Shown here: one piece after another, positions 36,761 to 46,032 of the stretch
How the letters are laid out: the number at the start of each line of letters is the position of its first letter
Numbering within the stretch: the first letter of the stretch is position 1
Assembly (NCBI GenBank): GCA_023397655.1
Contig: JAEWTW010000023.1
Location: forward strand, 24,745 to 88,744
Direction: 5' to 3'
Origin: Bacillota bacterium
GTDB lineage: Bacteria > Bacillota > Clostridia > Christensenellales > SZUA-584
Length of the DNA: 64,000 nucleotides
Notes under the pieces: model-generated
Database searches by the model: none
Seen by the model: the letters and a program-made list of their open reading frames with translations, nothing else
Told to the model about the DNA's origin: nothing
Program-made: the position numbers and the translations under genes

Positions 36761-37690
36761 TTATATCCTTTTCCTCAGCCACGTCCGTATATCGTCATAG
36801 ACACGCTGCTTCTGTTTTTCATTGAGTATTTCGTGACGCATTCCCTTGTAGATATGAAACTCCATATCGGCAAGTCCGGCCTTCTGATAATCCGCCACGT
36901 CCTTTTTAACTTCCTTAAGCCCGGATCCTCCCATGGTATCCAGCTCGCCCGACCCGATGAACAGCGGCAATGCCTTTGGCGTCCCGCTGAAGGTCTCCTT
37001 CTTGAACGCCGCCCGCGTCCCATACAACAACTCGTCGATAAATGCCGCCGTTGTCGTATTGCCGCAATATTCGTCTGCCGCGTACGCCTGCACCACCGCT
37101 TCGTCACTGCTGATAAATTCGCTGCCCGTCGCCCCCTTGAAAGGCAGGTTCAGCGTACCAAACACCAGCTTATGGCACAGCGGCGATCTGTGTCTGCGTC
37201 CATAAAGTGCCGAGATCGCTTTGGCAATGCCGCGCACCAGCGCGATCAGCGCCGGGCTGACACGGCCCGTTCCGGTCAGTATCAGTCCATGAAGCTCAGC
37301 ACCCCAGCGCGATGCGTACACACGCGCCATCAGCGAGCCCATGCTGTGTCCCATCAGGAACACCGGGAGGCCGGGATTCTCTTCCCTGATATGCACTGTC
37401 AGCAGATGCATGTCCTCCACCGACTGTAAAAAGCCGCCGCCTCTTTCACCCAGGTAAGCCACGTTCTCCGGGCTGCCTGCCGTTTTGCCGTGGCCCCGGT
37501 GGTCGTTCGCGTATACGGCAAAGCCGTTGTCCGCAAGGTATCGGGCGAAATGATCGTAACGCAGCGCATGCTCCACCGCGCCGTGCGCAATCTGCACAAC
37601 GGCAATAGGCTGTTCAGGTATCCAGCGGTACGTATGCAAGACCGTTCCGTCCGGTGTAACGAGGGAAAACTCCTGATACAACATACACAC
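36761..37690 (-). CDS. Alpha/beta hydrolase, monoacylglycerol lipase/lysophospholipase-like
   Basis: The 309-aa protein belongs to the serine aminopeptidase S33/Hydrolase_4 group. HGHGKT near the oxyanion region and the nucleophile elbow LMGHSMGSLMAR are clear; Asp in GSGELDTMGG and His in MRHEILNE complete the likely triad. GGAGG lies upstream of closely spaced GTG and ATG starts. It has no signal peptide, suggesting intracellular lipid or ester hydrolysis. Confidence 0.85.
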   Translation of the reverse strand: MCMLYQEFSLVTPDGTVLHTYRWIPEQPIAVVQIAHGAVEHALRYDHFARYLADNGFAVYANDHRGHGKTAGSPENVAYLGERGGGFLQSVEDMHLLTVHIREENPGLPVFLMGHSMGSLMARVYASRWGAELHGLILTGTGRVSPALIALVRGIAKAISALYGRRHRSPLCHKLVFGTLNLPFKGATGSEFISSDEAVVQAYAADEYCGNTTTAAFIDELLYGTRAAFKKETFSGTPKALPLFIGSGELDTMGGSGLKEVKKDVADYQKAGLADMEFHIYKGMRHEILNEKQKQRVYDDIRTWLRKRI

Positions 37691-37813
37691 AGTACCTCCG
37701 TTTTTATCATATCATTATCGATAATCTTTGTAAATAGAGCCCGAATTTGTACAGGCAATGCTGTTTGGCGATGTGAGTGCTGCCCTTACTGACAGACAGC
37801 GTTCACAGCCAAG

Positions 37814-37841
37814 TTTACACAATGCAGAATTATGTTATAAT
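37814..37841 (+). promoter_or_regulatory. Promoter of glpP
   Basis: TTTACA (37814-37819) and TATAAT (37836-37841) are 16 bases apart, 32 bases upstream of the GTG start. Confidence 0.65.
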
Positions 37842-37873
37842 ATCGTATAGGTATATATTAAGGAGAAAAAACC

Positions 37874-38443
37874 GTGCACGATTATATTGAAGTGATACGC
37901 GACAATCCCATCATCGCCGCGGTGCAGACCCGCCCGGCGCTGGAGCGCGCATTGGAACTGAAAGTGCCCACCGTGTTTTTGCTCAATACCGACATCTTTT
38001 CAGCCCGGGCACTGGTGGACATGGCCAAGGCGGCGGGCAGCCACGTGTTCTTGCATATGGACTTGATTGACGGCTTGGCGGCCAGCGCACGCGCTCTGGA
38101 CTACATCCAGACGAGCATGAGCCCTTCCGGCATCATCAGCACGCGCAGCGGTCTGGTCAAATACGCGCGGGACAACGGCATATTCTGCATCCAGCGCTTC
38201 TTCATGGTGGACAGCGCCTCGTTCGAGAACTCGGTGAAGACGGCCGAGAAGGTACGCCCCTCCATGATCGAGCTGATGCCCGGCGTGATCCCCGACGTCA
38301 TCCGGCGCTTTGCGCAGTCGGTGGACATCCCCGTCATCGCGGGCGGTCTTGTCACCGAGCGCCGTCAGGTGATCGATGCGCTGTCGGCCGGTGCCATCGG
38401 CGTCTCCACGGGCAACGCACCGCTTTGGCTCCAGAACGCTTAA
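37874..38443 (+). CDS. glpP: Glycerol-3-phosphate-responsive antiterminator GlpP
   Basis: GlpP binds glycerol-3-phosphate and lets transcription of glycerol genes continue. The 189-aa TIM-barrel-like protein has the family stretches NTDIFSARALVDMAKAAG, HMDLIDGL and the C-terminal PVIAGGLVTERRQVIDALSAGA with GVSTG. The start is GTG with AGGAG eight bases before it. No glpF, glpK or glpD lies nearby, so its targets are elsewhere. Confidence 0.9.
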   Translation: MHDYIEVIRDNPIIAAVQTRPALERALELKVPTVFLLNTDIFSARALVDMAKAAGSHVFLHMDLIDGLAASARALDYIQTSMSPSGIISTRSGLVKYARDNGIFCIQRFFMVDSASFENSVKTAEKVRPSMIELMPGVIPDVIRRFAQSVDIPVIAGGLVTERRQVIDALSAGAIGVSTGNAPLWLQNA

Positions 38444-38657
38444 CATCCGGAACAACATCCAAATCACTGATAATGACAACAGAAAGCTGCTTAATTTGAA
38501 CGTCAATGTGTCCTTCGTTCAGACGGATGTCTGTTAATCGTTGGCCGCTCCGCATTTACAACATATTCGGAGTGTCCAACCACTGTCTCATCGACCTGTA
38601 TTGCGCTGTTTCAACGAAGTGCTCAAAAATATAGAGGCCTTTGAAGCTGTAGCGCCC
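38444..38657. other. Intergenic region between convergent glpP and carbonic anhydrase
   Basis: This 214-base stretch is less GC-rich than its surroundings. I see no gene with a start and ribosome site, no convincing terminator and no known RNA motif. Confidence 0.5.
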
Positions 38658-39173
38658 TCAGCGCAGTATCCCCGTTTTCACATAAGCTTTGGCCAGAGCC
38701 TCATACTGTGAGCAAATCTCGGACGTGTGCGCCACCTCGTCGGGCGTCGCGTCGCGGACGATCTGTGCCGGATGCCCCACCACGAAACTGCCGGGCGGTA
38801 TCACCTTGCCCCCGGGTATCAGCGTCCCCGCCGCAATCACGCAGTCCTCACCGATCTTCGCCGCGTCCAGAATGATCGCGCCCGTGCCCACCAGCGTGCC
38901 GCTGCCAATCTCGCACGAATGCAGCACCGCCCGGTGCCCCACCGTCACGCGGTCGCCGATCTTGAGTTTGAACTTGCCGGTGTGCAGTATGCAGCCGTCC
39001 TGTATGTTGGTGCCGTCGCCGATGGTGATCTGCGCCATGTCGCCGCGCACCACCGCATAGGGCCACACGCTGCTGTTCTGCCCCAGCTTCACATCACCGA
39101 TCAACATTGCGCTGATATGTACATACGCGCTCACCGGCTTATCCGGCGTCTTGCCGTTCACTGACTGTATCAT
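38658..39173 (-). CDS. Gamma-class carbonic anhydrase-like hexapeptide protein
   Basis: The 171-aa protein is a left-handed beta-helix of hexapeptide repeats. Three histidines in ILHTG, TVGHRA and VLHSC stand where the gamma carbonic anhydrase metal ligands lie, and GTGAIILDAAKIG continues the helix. Family members hydrate CO2, but many act as transferases or have no known activity. The ATG at 39173 has GAGGAGG four bases before it, favoured over 39194. Confidence 0.85.
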   Translation of the reverse strand: MIQSVNGKTPDKPVSAYVHISAMLIGDVKLGQNSSVWPYAVVRGDMAQITIGDGTNIQDGCILHTGKFKLKIGDRVTVGHRAVLHSCEIGSGTLVGTGAIILDAAKIGEDCVIAAGTLIPGGKVIPPGSFVVGHPAQIVRDATPDEVAHTSEICSQYEALAKAYVKTGILR

Positions 39174-39294
39174 TCTGCCTCCTCGCCGGAGCAAACTGCG
39201 CTCTGCTTACCCGGCACATTAATGATATATACCGGGTTCTTCACGCTCCGTTGCTCCTCTTCCCCGCAAGGGCTGACGTCCAGCAGGGACCTCC

Positions 39295-40611
39295 TTATAT
39301 CTGTTCTGCCACGGCTATGCCGATGGCCAATTCCAGCCTCTTCTTTTGCATCTTGCAGCCCACTTCGTAAGGTTTCATCATGTCGTTGTTGATGTTGACG
39401 TTTGCCGCCGCACACCCGCCGCTGCAGTAGTATTTTGCCCAGCATTTTTTGCAGGCGTCCATATTATCGATGCTGCAGGCGAAGAATTTCTCCGCGAGCG
39501 CTTCGTCCAGTTTGCCTCCGTCCACATGCGCCATCTTGTACTCCGGCCGCCCCACAAACTGATGACAAGGGTAGATATCGCCCGTCGGGGATACGGCCAC
39601 GTACTCGGTGCCCGCACCGCAGCCGCGTATGCGCTTCAATCGGCACGGCCCTGCGTTCAGGTCCACCATGAAGTGGAAGAATGTGAACCCTTCGCCTGCC
39701 TCGCGCCGCCGCACGTATTCCTGTGCCAGCCGGTCGTATTCGGCGAACACCGCAGGCAGGTGTTCTTCCTTGATGGCGTTTGATCCCGCCGTTACCACCG
39801 GCTCAATGGACACACCCGCAAAGCCCATGTCCGCCACGTGCAGCACATCCTCAGCGAAGTCCAAGTTCTTGGCGGTGAATGTGCCGCGCACGTAATATTC
39901 GCCCTGACGGTTCAGCAGCAGCTTCTGCGCATTGCGCTTCACCTGCTCGTAGCTTCCGCCGCCGCCCGCCGCCTTGCGCACCGCGTCGTGCACGTGCGGA
40001 CGCCCGTCGATGCTGACCACCACATTGTGCATGTTCTCCTCGATGTACGTGCGCATATCGTCCGATACCTCGTAGGCGTTGGTGGTCAGCGTAAAACGAA
40101 AATGCTTTTTATGCTGCGCCTCCAGCGAACGCGCGTAGGTCACTGTGCTCTTCAGCACGTCGAAATTCATCAACGGCTCTCCGCCGAAGAAATCCACTTC
40201 GAGGTTGCGCCTCGTACCCGAAGCCTGCACCAGCCAGTCGATAGCGGCATGCGCCACAGCCTCGCTCATCAGCTCTCGCCGTCCCGCAAACGCGCCGCCC
40301 TTAGCAAAGCAGTAGGCGCAACGCAGGTTGCAGTCGTGCGCGAGGTGCAGACACATCGCCTTCACCACGCTCACCGGCGTCGCCGAGTCCTCGTCCGCAG
40401 GCGAGAACAGCAACCCCTCGTACTTGAGCTCCTTCAGCTCCGCCAGTACCGTGTCCGTCTCCGCCAGCGCGGCATTAATATCGCCGCCTTCCGCGTCCAG
40501 TTGTTCCAGCCGCACCAGTGCGTCGAACGCGGGCCTGTCCAGCAGGTGCACGCTGCCCGTCTCCACATCCAGCGCGTAATATTCTCCGTTATATTCAAAT
40601 GCGTGTATCAA
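39295..40611 (-). CDS. scfB: SCIFF peptide radical SAM maturase
   Basis: This enzyme forms thioether crosslinks in the SCIFF precursor peptide. The 438-aa protein has an N-terminal peptide-binding region, the radical SAM motif CNLRCAYCFAKGG (Cys94, Cys98, Cys101), and a C-terminal SPASM domain with CGAGTEYVAV, CKKCWAKYYCSGGC and a final cysteine. The start is TTG with AGGAG eight bases before it. It lies downstream of scfA with a terminator hairpin between them. Confidence 0.94.
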   Translation of the reverse strand: MIHAFEYNGEYYALDVETGSVHLLDRPAFDALVRLEQLDAEGGDINAALAETDTVLAELKELKYEGLLFSPADEDSATPVSVVKAMCLHLAHDCNLRCAYCFAKGGAFAGRRELMSEAVAHAAIDWLVQASGTRRNLEVDFFGGEPLMNFDVLKSTVTYARSLEAQHKKHFRFTLTTNAYEVSDDMRTYIEENMHNVVVSIDGRPHVHDAVRKAAGGGGSYEQVKRNAQKLLLNRQGEYYVRGTFTAKNLDFAEDVLHVADMGFAGVSIEPVVTAGSNAIKEEHLPAVFAEYDRLAQEYVRRREAGEGFTFFHFMVDLNAGPCRLKRIRGCGAGTEYVAVSPTGDIYPCHQFVGRPEYKMAHVDGGKLDEALAEKFFACSIDNMDACKKCWAKYYCSGGCAAANVNINNDMMKPYEVGCKMQKKRLELAIGIAVAEQI

Positions 40612-40678
40612 TATTGCATCTCCTGAATCGTTTTAAACCACAACCAAAAATCCTTTGTCTTTTCGGGGACCCCGTAAC

Positions 40679-40703
40679 AAAAAAAGCGGCAGTATAGCGC
40701 CGC
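40679..40703 (-). terminator. Hairpin terminator between scfA and scfB
   Basis: GCGGC and GCCGC flank an eight-base loop, and seven T residues follow on the minus strand. With scfB next in the same direction, it is likely a partial terminator that keeps maturase levels below those of its peptide. Confidence 0.75.
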
Positions 40704-40754
40704 GTTTTGCCGGAAATCCTGCCGTTTCTACTGTATGTATACAGGCGTCCGATA

Positions 40755-40904
40755 TTATCTGAGCTTGATGTTCTCACAGCGCTGATTGGCCAGCGTGCAC
40801 GATGTTTTGCAGGCGGACTGGCAGGACGTCTGGCACTCGCCGCATCCGGTTTTCTCTTTATTGGTCTTCAGGCTGCCCTTTACAACCGTTTTGATGTGCT
40901 TCAT
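40755..40904 (-). CDS. scfA: SCIFF precursor peptide
   Basis: The 49-aa peptide has the hallmark six cysteines (21, 24, 28, 32, 36 and 43) in TGCGECQTSCQSACKTSC and NQRCEN, and begins MKHIKTVVKG. It is the substrate of the neighbouring maturase. GGAGG lies seven bases before the ATG at 40904; a longer open frame upstream has no support. SCIFF is nearly universal in Clostridia, and its biological role is not settled. Confidence 0.96.
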   Translation of the reverse strand: MKHIKTVVKGSLKTNKEKTGCGECQTSCQSACKTSCTLANQRCENIKLR

Positions 40905-40952
40905 CGTTATTCCTCCAAAAGTAGTTGGCGCGCAGCTTACCGCTGCTAAACG

Positions 40953-40982
40953 ATTATATAATACATCGCCCGCATATTGCAA
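40953..40982 (-). promoter_or_regulatory. Promoter of scfA
   Basis: TTGCAA (40982-40977) and TATAAT (40958-40953) are spaced by 18 bases on the minus strand. Confidence 0.65.
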
Positions 40983-41105
40983 CACAATATTTGCATCCCC
41001 TCTGCACAGTGCCTGATACCGTGTTGAGGCGCAGCACGCGGGCAAGGCCGGCATTCGCCCGCCCTGCCCGCGGCTTATCGCCATATATGCAGCTTTACAT
41101 AGCTG

Positions 41106-41633
41106 CTAACTCTTTTTAAAGCTCATCCGCCGCGGTTTGGACGACCGCTTCTTGGCACTGCCGACGCGCTTGCCCGCTCCGAAAAAGTTGGCCACGATGA
41201 TGGCGAACACAAGGCCGATCAGCAGACCCATCAACAGGTTGGAGAACAGCACCGCCACATTGCCGAACATGCCTTCAATCAGCGAGAATATCAGGTAGCT
41301 CACCACGATGAACAGTATGCCGGACATACCGCCCACCAACCACTGTTTCTCCTGCATTCCCTTTACGGCGAAGAACGATGCCAGTATGATGCCGCCTATC
41401 TTCACCACCTGATTGATGATGGAGATGGTGTTGTCCTTCATGCCCGTTTCCTTGATAATCAGCGCGAACAGCAGCGTCACCGCTACTGTAAACACCATCG
41501 ATATCAGCGTGCCCTTGAGCGCGGCTTTGAACATTTTCCAGAATGTGCCCGACTTTTTGTCTGCGGGCTTGGCAGCGCTTCTGGCAGCGGGAGCGCTTTT
41601 GGAGGCAACAGCGCCTTTCATGTTCGTGTCCAT
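41106..41633 (-). CDS. TIGR04086-type membrane protein
   Basis: The 175-aa protein has a basic Ala/Lys-rich start, four hydrophobic segments (roughly residues 37-57, 70-90, 95-117 and 122-147) and a Lys/Arg-rich tail. Small four-helix proteins of this kind (TIGR04086) commonly sit next to the SCIFF genes in Clostridia. The ATG at 41633 has GGGGGA upstream and is preferred over the frame's first start at 41666. Function unknown. Confidence 0.75.
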   Translation of the reverse strand: MDTNMKGAVASKSAPAARSAAKPADKKSGTFWKMFKAALKGTLISMVFTVAVTLLFALIIKETGMKDNTISIINQVVKIGGIILASFFAVKGMQEKQWLVGGMSGILFIVVSYLIFSLIEGMFGNVAVLFSNLLMGLLIGLVFAIIVANFFGAGKRVGSAKKRSSKPRRMSFKKS

Positions 41634-41728
41634 AAAAAATCCCCCTTCATTGATCACATTAATCATTATGAAGGGGACTTATATTTTATGACGGATGACG
41701 CGTGAGTGTGATGTAACTATTGAATATA

Positions 41729-42313
41729 TTACTCCATTTGCTTCAGGTTCAGCGACACCGCCGCCTTGGGCGGGTCGTCCAGATATTTGGAGAAAACGCT
41801 TACATAGCGCGACGCGAAAGTGACACTGGTGATGTCCCCATAGTATATCTTTACCGGCCTGTCCTGCCAGACGCCGTCCGCATCAAAGTGGCGCACGAAC
41901 ACTGACTGCTTGAGTATGATCTCAATGCGCCCAATGGTGAAATCGAATTCGTCCGCATCAGGGCGAGCCACCTCCACGATCACGTTACCGCCCAGCCGCT
42001 GCAGGTCCTTGAACGCCTGCTCCCACGAGGATATGCCGACTTCAGGCGTCTGCAGCCCATCCAGCACGCCTTCCTTTCGCAGTATCTCGGTGCACTTGTC
42101 GTCCTTCGCGACCACGTCGTCCAGATCACGGAACCGGCGGATGGTGTAGCCGTCTAATATGAAGTCGTCTTCCTCCGCCGAGAGGAATAGCTCGTCACCC
42201 ATCGCCAGCGGTATCAGATTCCAGTAGTTTCGGTCATACCAGAAATATACGTTGCAAACCTGCCGCTGCGCAGCGCTCTCCTGCAGGATCTCTCTCATTG
42301 CTGCTTCCGTCAC
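41729..42313 (-). CDS. Conserved hypothetical protein of the zwf-gnd operon
   Basis: I do not recognise this 194-aa soluble protein. It has no signal peptide, membrane segment or known motif; it is mixed alpha/beta with many aromatic and acidic residues. The start is GTG, overlapping the stop of the cyclase gene by four bases with GGAGGAG just before it. It is therefore the coupled last gene of gnd-zwf-cyclase. Confidence 0.7.
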   Translation of the reverse strand: MTEAAMREILQESAAQRQVCNVYFWYDRNYWNLIPLAMGDELFLSAEEDDFILDGYTIRRFRDLDDVVAKDDKCTEILRKEGVLDGLQTPEVGISSWEQAFKDLQRLGGNVIVEVARPDADEFDFTIGRIEIILKQSVFVRHFDADGVWQDRPVKIYYGDITSVTFASRYVSVFSKYLDDPPKAAVSLNLKQME

Positions 42314-42953
42314 GCGTCTCCTCCGAATGCCTGCCCGATAACGCCCGAAATCAGCATCGCGCGGACGGGCGCTGCCTCCGCCTGTATCTTCACCGGCGCA
42401 GCCACGAGCAGATATTCGCCCTCCGGCACGTCCGCCAGCCGCAGCCCTTCCAGTATCACGATGCCGGTTCCCAGCAGCGCCTTGTGCGTCTCGTGATGCG
42501 GCTGCGCACGTTCAATGCCCAGCGCGTCGGAGCCCACGCCCGTGATTCCCTTTTCCTTCAGATACTGCGCACCCGTGCTGTCCAGATACACAAAGTCGCC
42601 CTCGAGTATGTCTTCAAAGGAATTACGCGATTTCAGCAGCACGAAGTCCCCCGCTTCTATCGCCTTGCCCTCAATGTCCTTCGCGGATATGCCCTCCATC
42701 ACGTGCGTCACGTCGATCACGCGGCACTTGCAGACCGTCTTTTCCAGTGGCATGCCATCGATAGTGCCGCCGCCTTCCACAAAGTGCAGCGGCGCGTCGA
42801 TATGCGTGCCGGTGTGCAGGTTCATGTTGATGCGCGATTCATAGGCTGTCCCCGTCGTAAAGTCGCTGTCAACGGACAGATGCGGCTTTTTTTCCGCACG
42901 TCCTTTATACACCGGCATATCCGGCTTTATCGTCATCGAAATATCGTATATTC

Positions 42954-42957
<4 letters not shown>
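42310..42957 (-). CDS. Cyclase-family metal-dependent hydrolase
   Basis: The 215-aa protein carries the family metal motif LHTGTHIDAPLHF (His48, His52, Asp54, His58). Family members include kynurenine formamidase and isatin hydrolase, which use Mn or Zn to open amide or lactam bonds. The ATG at 42957 overlaps the zwf stop (ATGA) with GGAGG seven bases before it. Coupling to zwf and gnd, without a visible lactonase gene, makes a sugar-lactone substrate conceivable. Confidence 0.85.
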
Positions 42958-44459
<1,502 letters not shown>

Positions 44460-44469
44460 AAGCCCTCCG

Positions 44470-45888
44470 TCAGGAGCAGGTGTTCCCGTCCTGCCATTGC
44501 GTGTGAAAATAGCCGCTCTTGTCCGTGCGCTGATAGGTATGCGCACCGAAATAATCGCGCTGCGCCTGTACCAGATTCATCGGCAGCTGATCAGCGCGCA
44601 GGCTGTCGTAATACGACAGAGCGCTCGCCATTCCGGGCACGGGCAGACCGGCCTGGATTGCCGCTCCCACCACATCCCGCCAGGCTTGCTGATAACGGTT
44701 CATCACATCCTTGAAATCCTCATCCAGCAGCAGGTTGGCCAGCTCCGGCTGCGCCCGGTACGCACCCATGATGCTGTTCAGAAACTGCGCCCGTATGATG
44801 CAGCCGCCGCGGAATATGCCCGCAATGCGATCCAGCTTCAGTTCCCAGCCGTATGTGTTTGAGGCCGCCGCCATCAACCCGAAGCCTTGGGCATATGCGC
44901 ATATCTTGCTGGCGAACAGCGCCTGCCGGACGGCTTCTACCATCTCCTTGGCGCCTGCCGCAGAGGGTTTGGGTCCCGCCAGTGCCGAACTCGCCGCCAT
45001 ACGCAGCGGCTTCATCGCGGACAGATACCTCTCAAACACAGCTTCGGTGATCGTCGGGACAGGAACACCCAGGTCCAGCGCGGTCTGGCTGGTCCACTTG
45101 CCCGTGCCCTTCTGTTCCGCCGTATCCAATATCACGTCCACCATGGGCTGCCCTGTCTCCAAATCAGTCTTGCCCAATATGTCTGCGGTAATTTCGATCA
45201 GGTAACTGCTGAGCTCGCCCGTGTTCCAGTCGGCGAACACCGCCTGTACCTCGGGAACGGTCAGCTTCAGCACATTCCTCAGTATGTCGTAAGCCTCGCA
45301 TATCAGCTGCATATCGGCATATTCGATGCCGTTGTGCACCATTTTTACAAAGTGGCCCGCGCCGCCCTTGCCGATGTAGGCGCAGCAGGGCTCGCCCTCC
45401 GCCACTGCCGCTATCGACGTCAATATCAGCCCGGCGATCTCATAGGCTGTTTCGTCACCGCCCGGCATGATGGCAGGGCCGCGCCGTGCCCCTTCCTCGC
45501 CGCCGGAAACCCCGGCACCGATGAAGCGGATACCTGCCGCCTCCAGCTCGGCAATACGTCGCATCGTGTCCATGTAGTACGAGTTGCCGCCGTCGATCAG
45601 CACGTCGCCGGGTGAAAGATATGGCATCAACGCCTGTATCGTGTCGTCTACCCCCTTGCCCGCCTTCACCATCATGATAATGACGCGCGGCGGTGTGAGC
45701 GATTTCACAAACTCATCTATTGAGAAATAAGCGGTCATGTCGAAGCTGCCCGCCTCGGCCATCGCAGCCTTCGTCTTCTCCGGCGTCCGGTTATAAAGCG
45801 ACACCGCATAGCCGTGCTCCGCGATATTCAGCGCCAGATTCCTTCCCATCACCGCCAGCCCGATGACACCCGCCTGCTGTTTACTCAT
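44470..45888 (-). CDS. gnd: 6-phosphogluconate dehydrogenase, decarboxylating
   Basis: Gnd converts 6-phosphogluconate to ribulose-5-phosphate and CO2. The 472-aa protein has the dinucleotide motif VIGLAVMGRNLALNIA, the substrate motif VSGGEEGARRGPAIMPGG, and the catalytic KMVHNGIEYADMQLICE. It is the first gene of a four-gene operon with an extended -10 promoter upstream. Confidence 0.97.
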   Translation of the reverse strand: MSKQQAGVIGLAVMGRNLALNIAEHGYAVSLYNRTPEKTKAAMAEAGSFDMTAYFSIDEFVKSLTPPRVIIMMVKAGKGVDDTIQALMPYLSPGDVLIDGGNSYYMDTMRRIAELEAAGIRFIGAGVSGGEEGARRGPAIMPGGDETAYEIAGLILTSIAAVAEGEPCCAYIGKGGAGHFVKMVHNGIEYADMQLICEAYDILRNVLKLTVPEVQAVFADWNTGELSSYLIEITADILGKTDLETGQPMVDVILDTAEQKGTGKWTSQTALDLGVPVPTITEAVFERYLSAMKPLRMAASSALAGPKPSAAGAKEMVEAVRQALFASKICAYAQGFGLMAAASNTYGWELKLDRIAGIFRGGCIIRAQFLNSIMGAYRAQPELANLLLDEDFKDVMNRYQQAWRDVVGAAIQAGLPVPGMASALSYYDSLRADQLPMNLVQAQRDYFGAHTYQRTDKSGYFHTQWQDGNTCS

Positions 45889-45935
45889 GCTCTGTCTCCT
45901 CCGGTTCCCGTATTTGCCAATTCATATTCAATCCG

Positions 45936-45941
45936 ATTATA
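45936..45941 (-). promoter_or_regulatory. Extended -10 box of the gnd operon
   Basis: TGATATAAT on the minus strand lies 47 bases upstream of the gnd ATG. No good -35 box is seen. Confidence 0.5.
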
Positions 45942-45995
45942 TCACGATAAAAATGCTTGCGCTACGTATGCAGCCACCATCTTTCCACGATATTT

Positions 45996-46019
45996 AAAAG
46001 AGCGCCTCGCAGACGCCCT
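45996..46019 (-). terminator. Terminator after the acyl-CoA synthetase gene
   Basis: GGGCGTC pairs with the last seven bases of GAGGCGCTC (two G-T pairs), followed by TTTT on the minus strand, 14 bases after the stop at 46033. Confidence 0.65.
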
Positions 46020-46032
46020 TTCGTTGATCATT

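Noticed and set aside
41030..41075. GC-rich inverted repeat after the TIGR04086 gene
   Set aside because: Arms GCGGGCA and TGCCCGC can pair but no T run follows, so a terminator is not supported.
40905..41084. N-terminal extension of the SCIFF peptide frame
   Set aside because: It contains the scfA promoter, and the standard SCIFF start at 40904 has GGAGG seven bases upstream.
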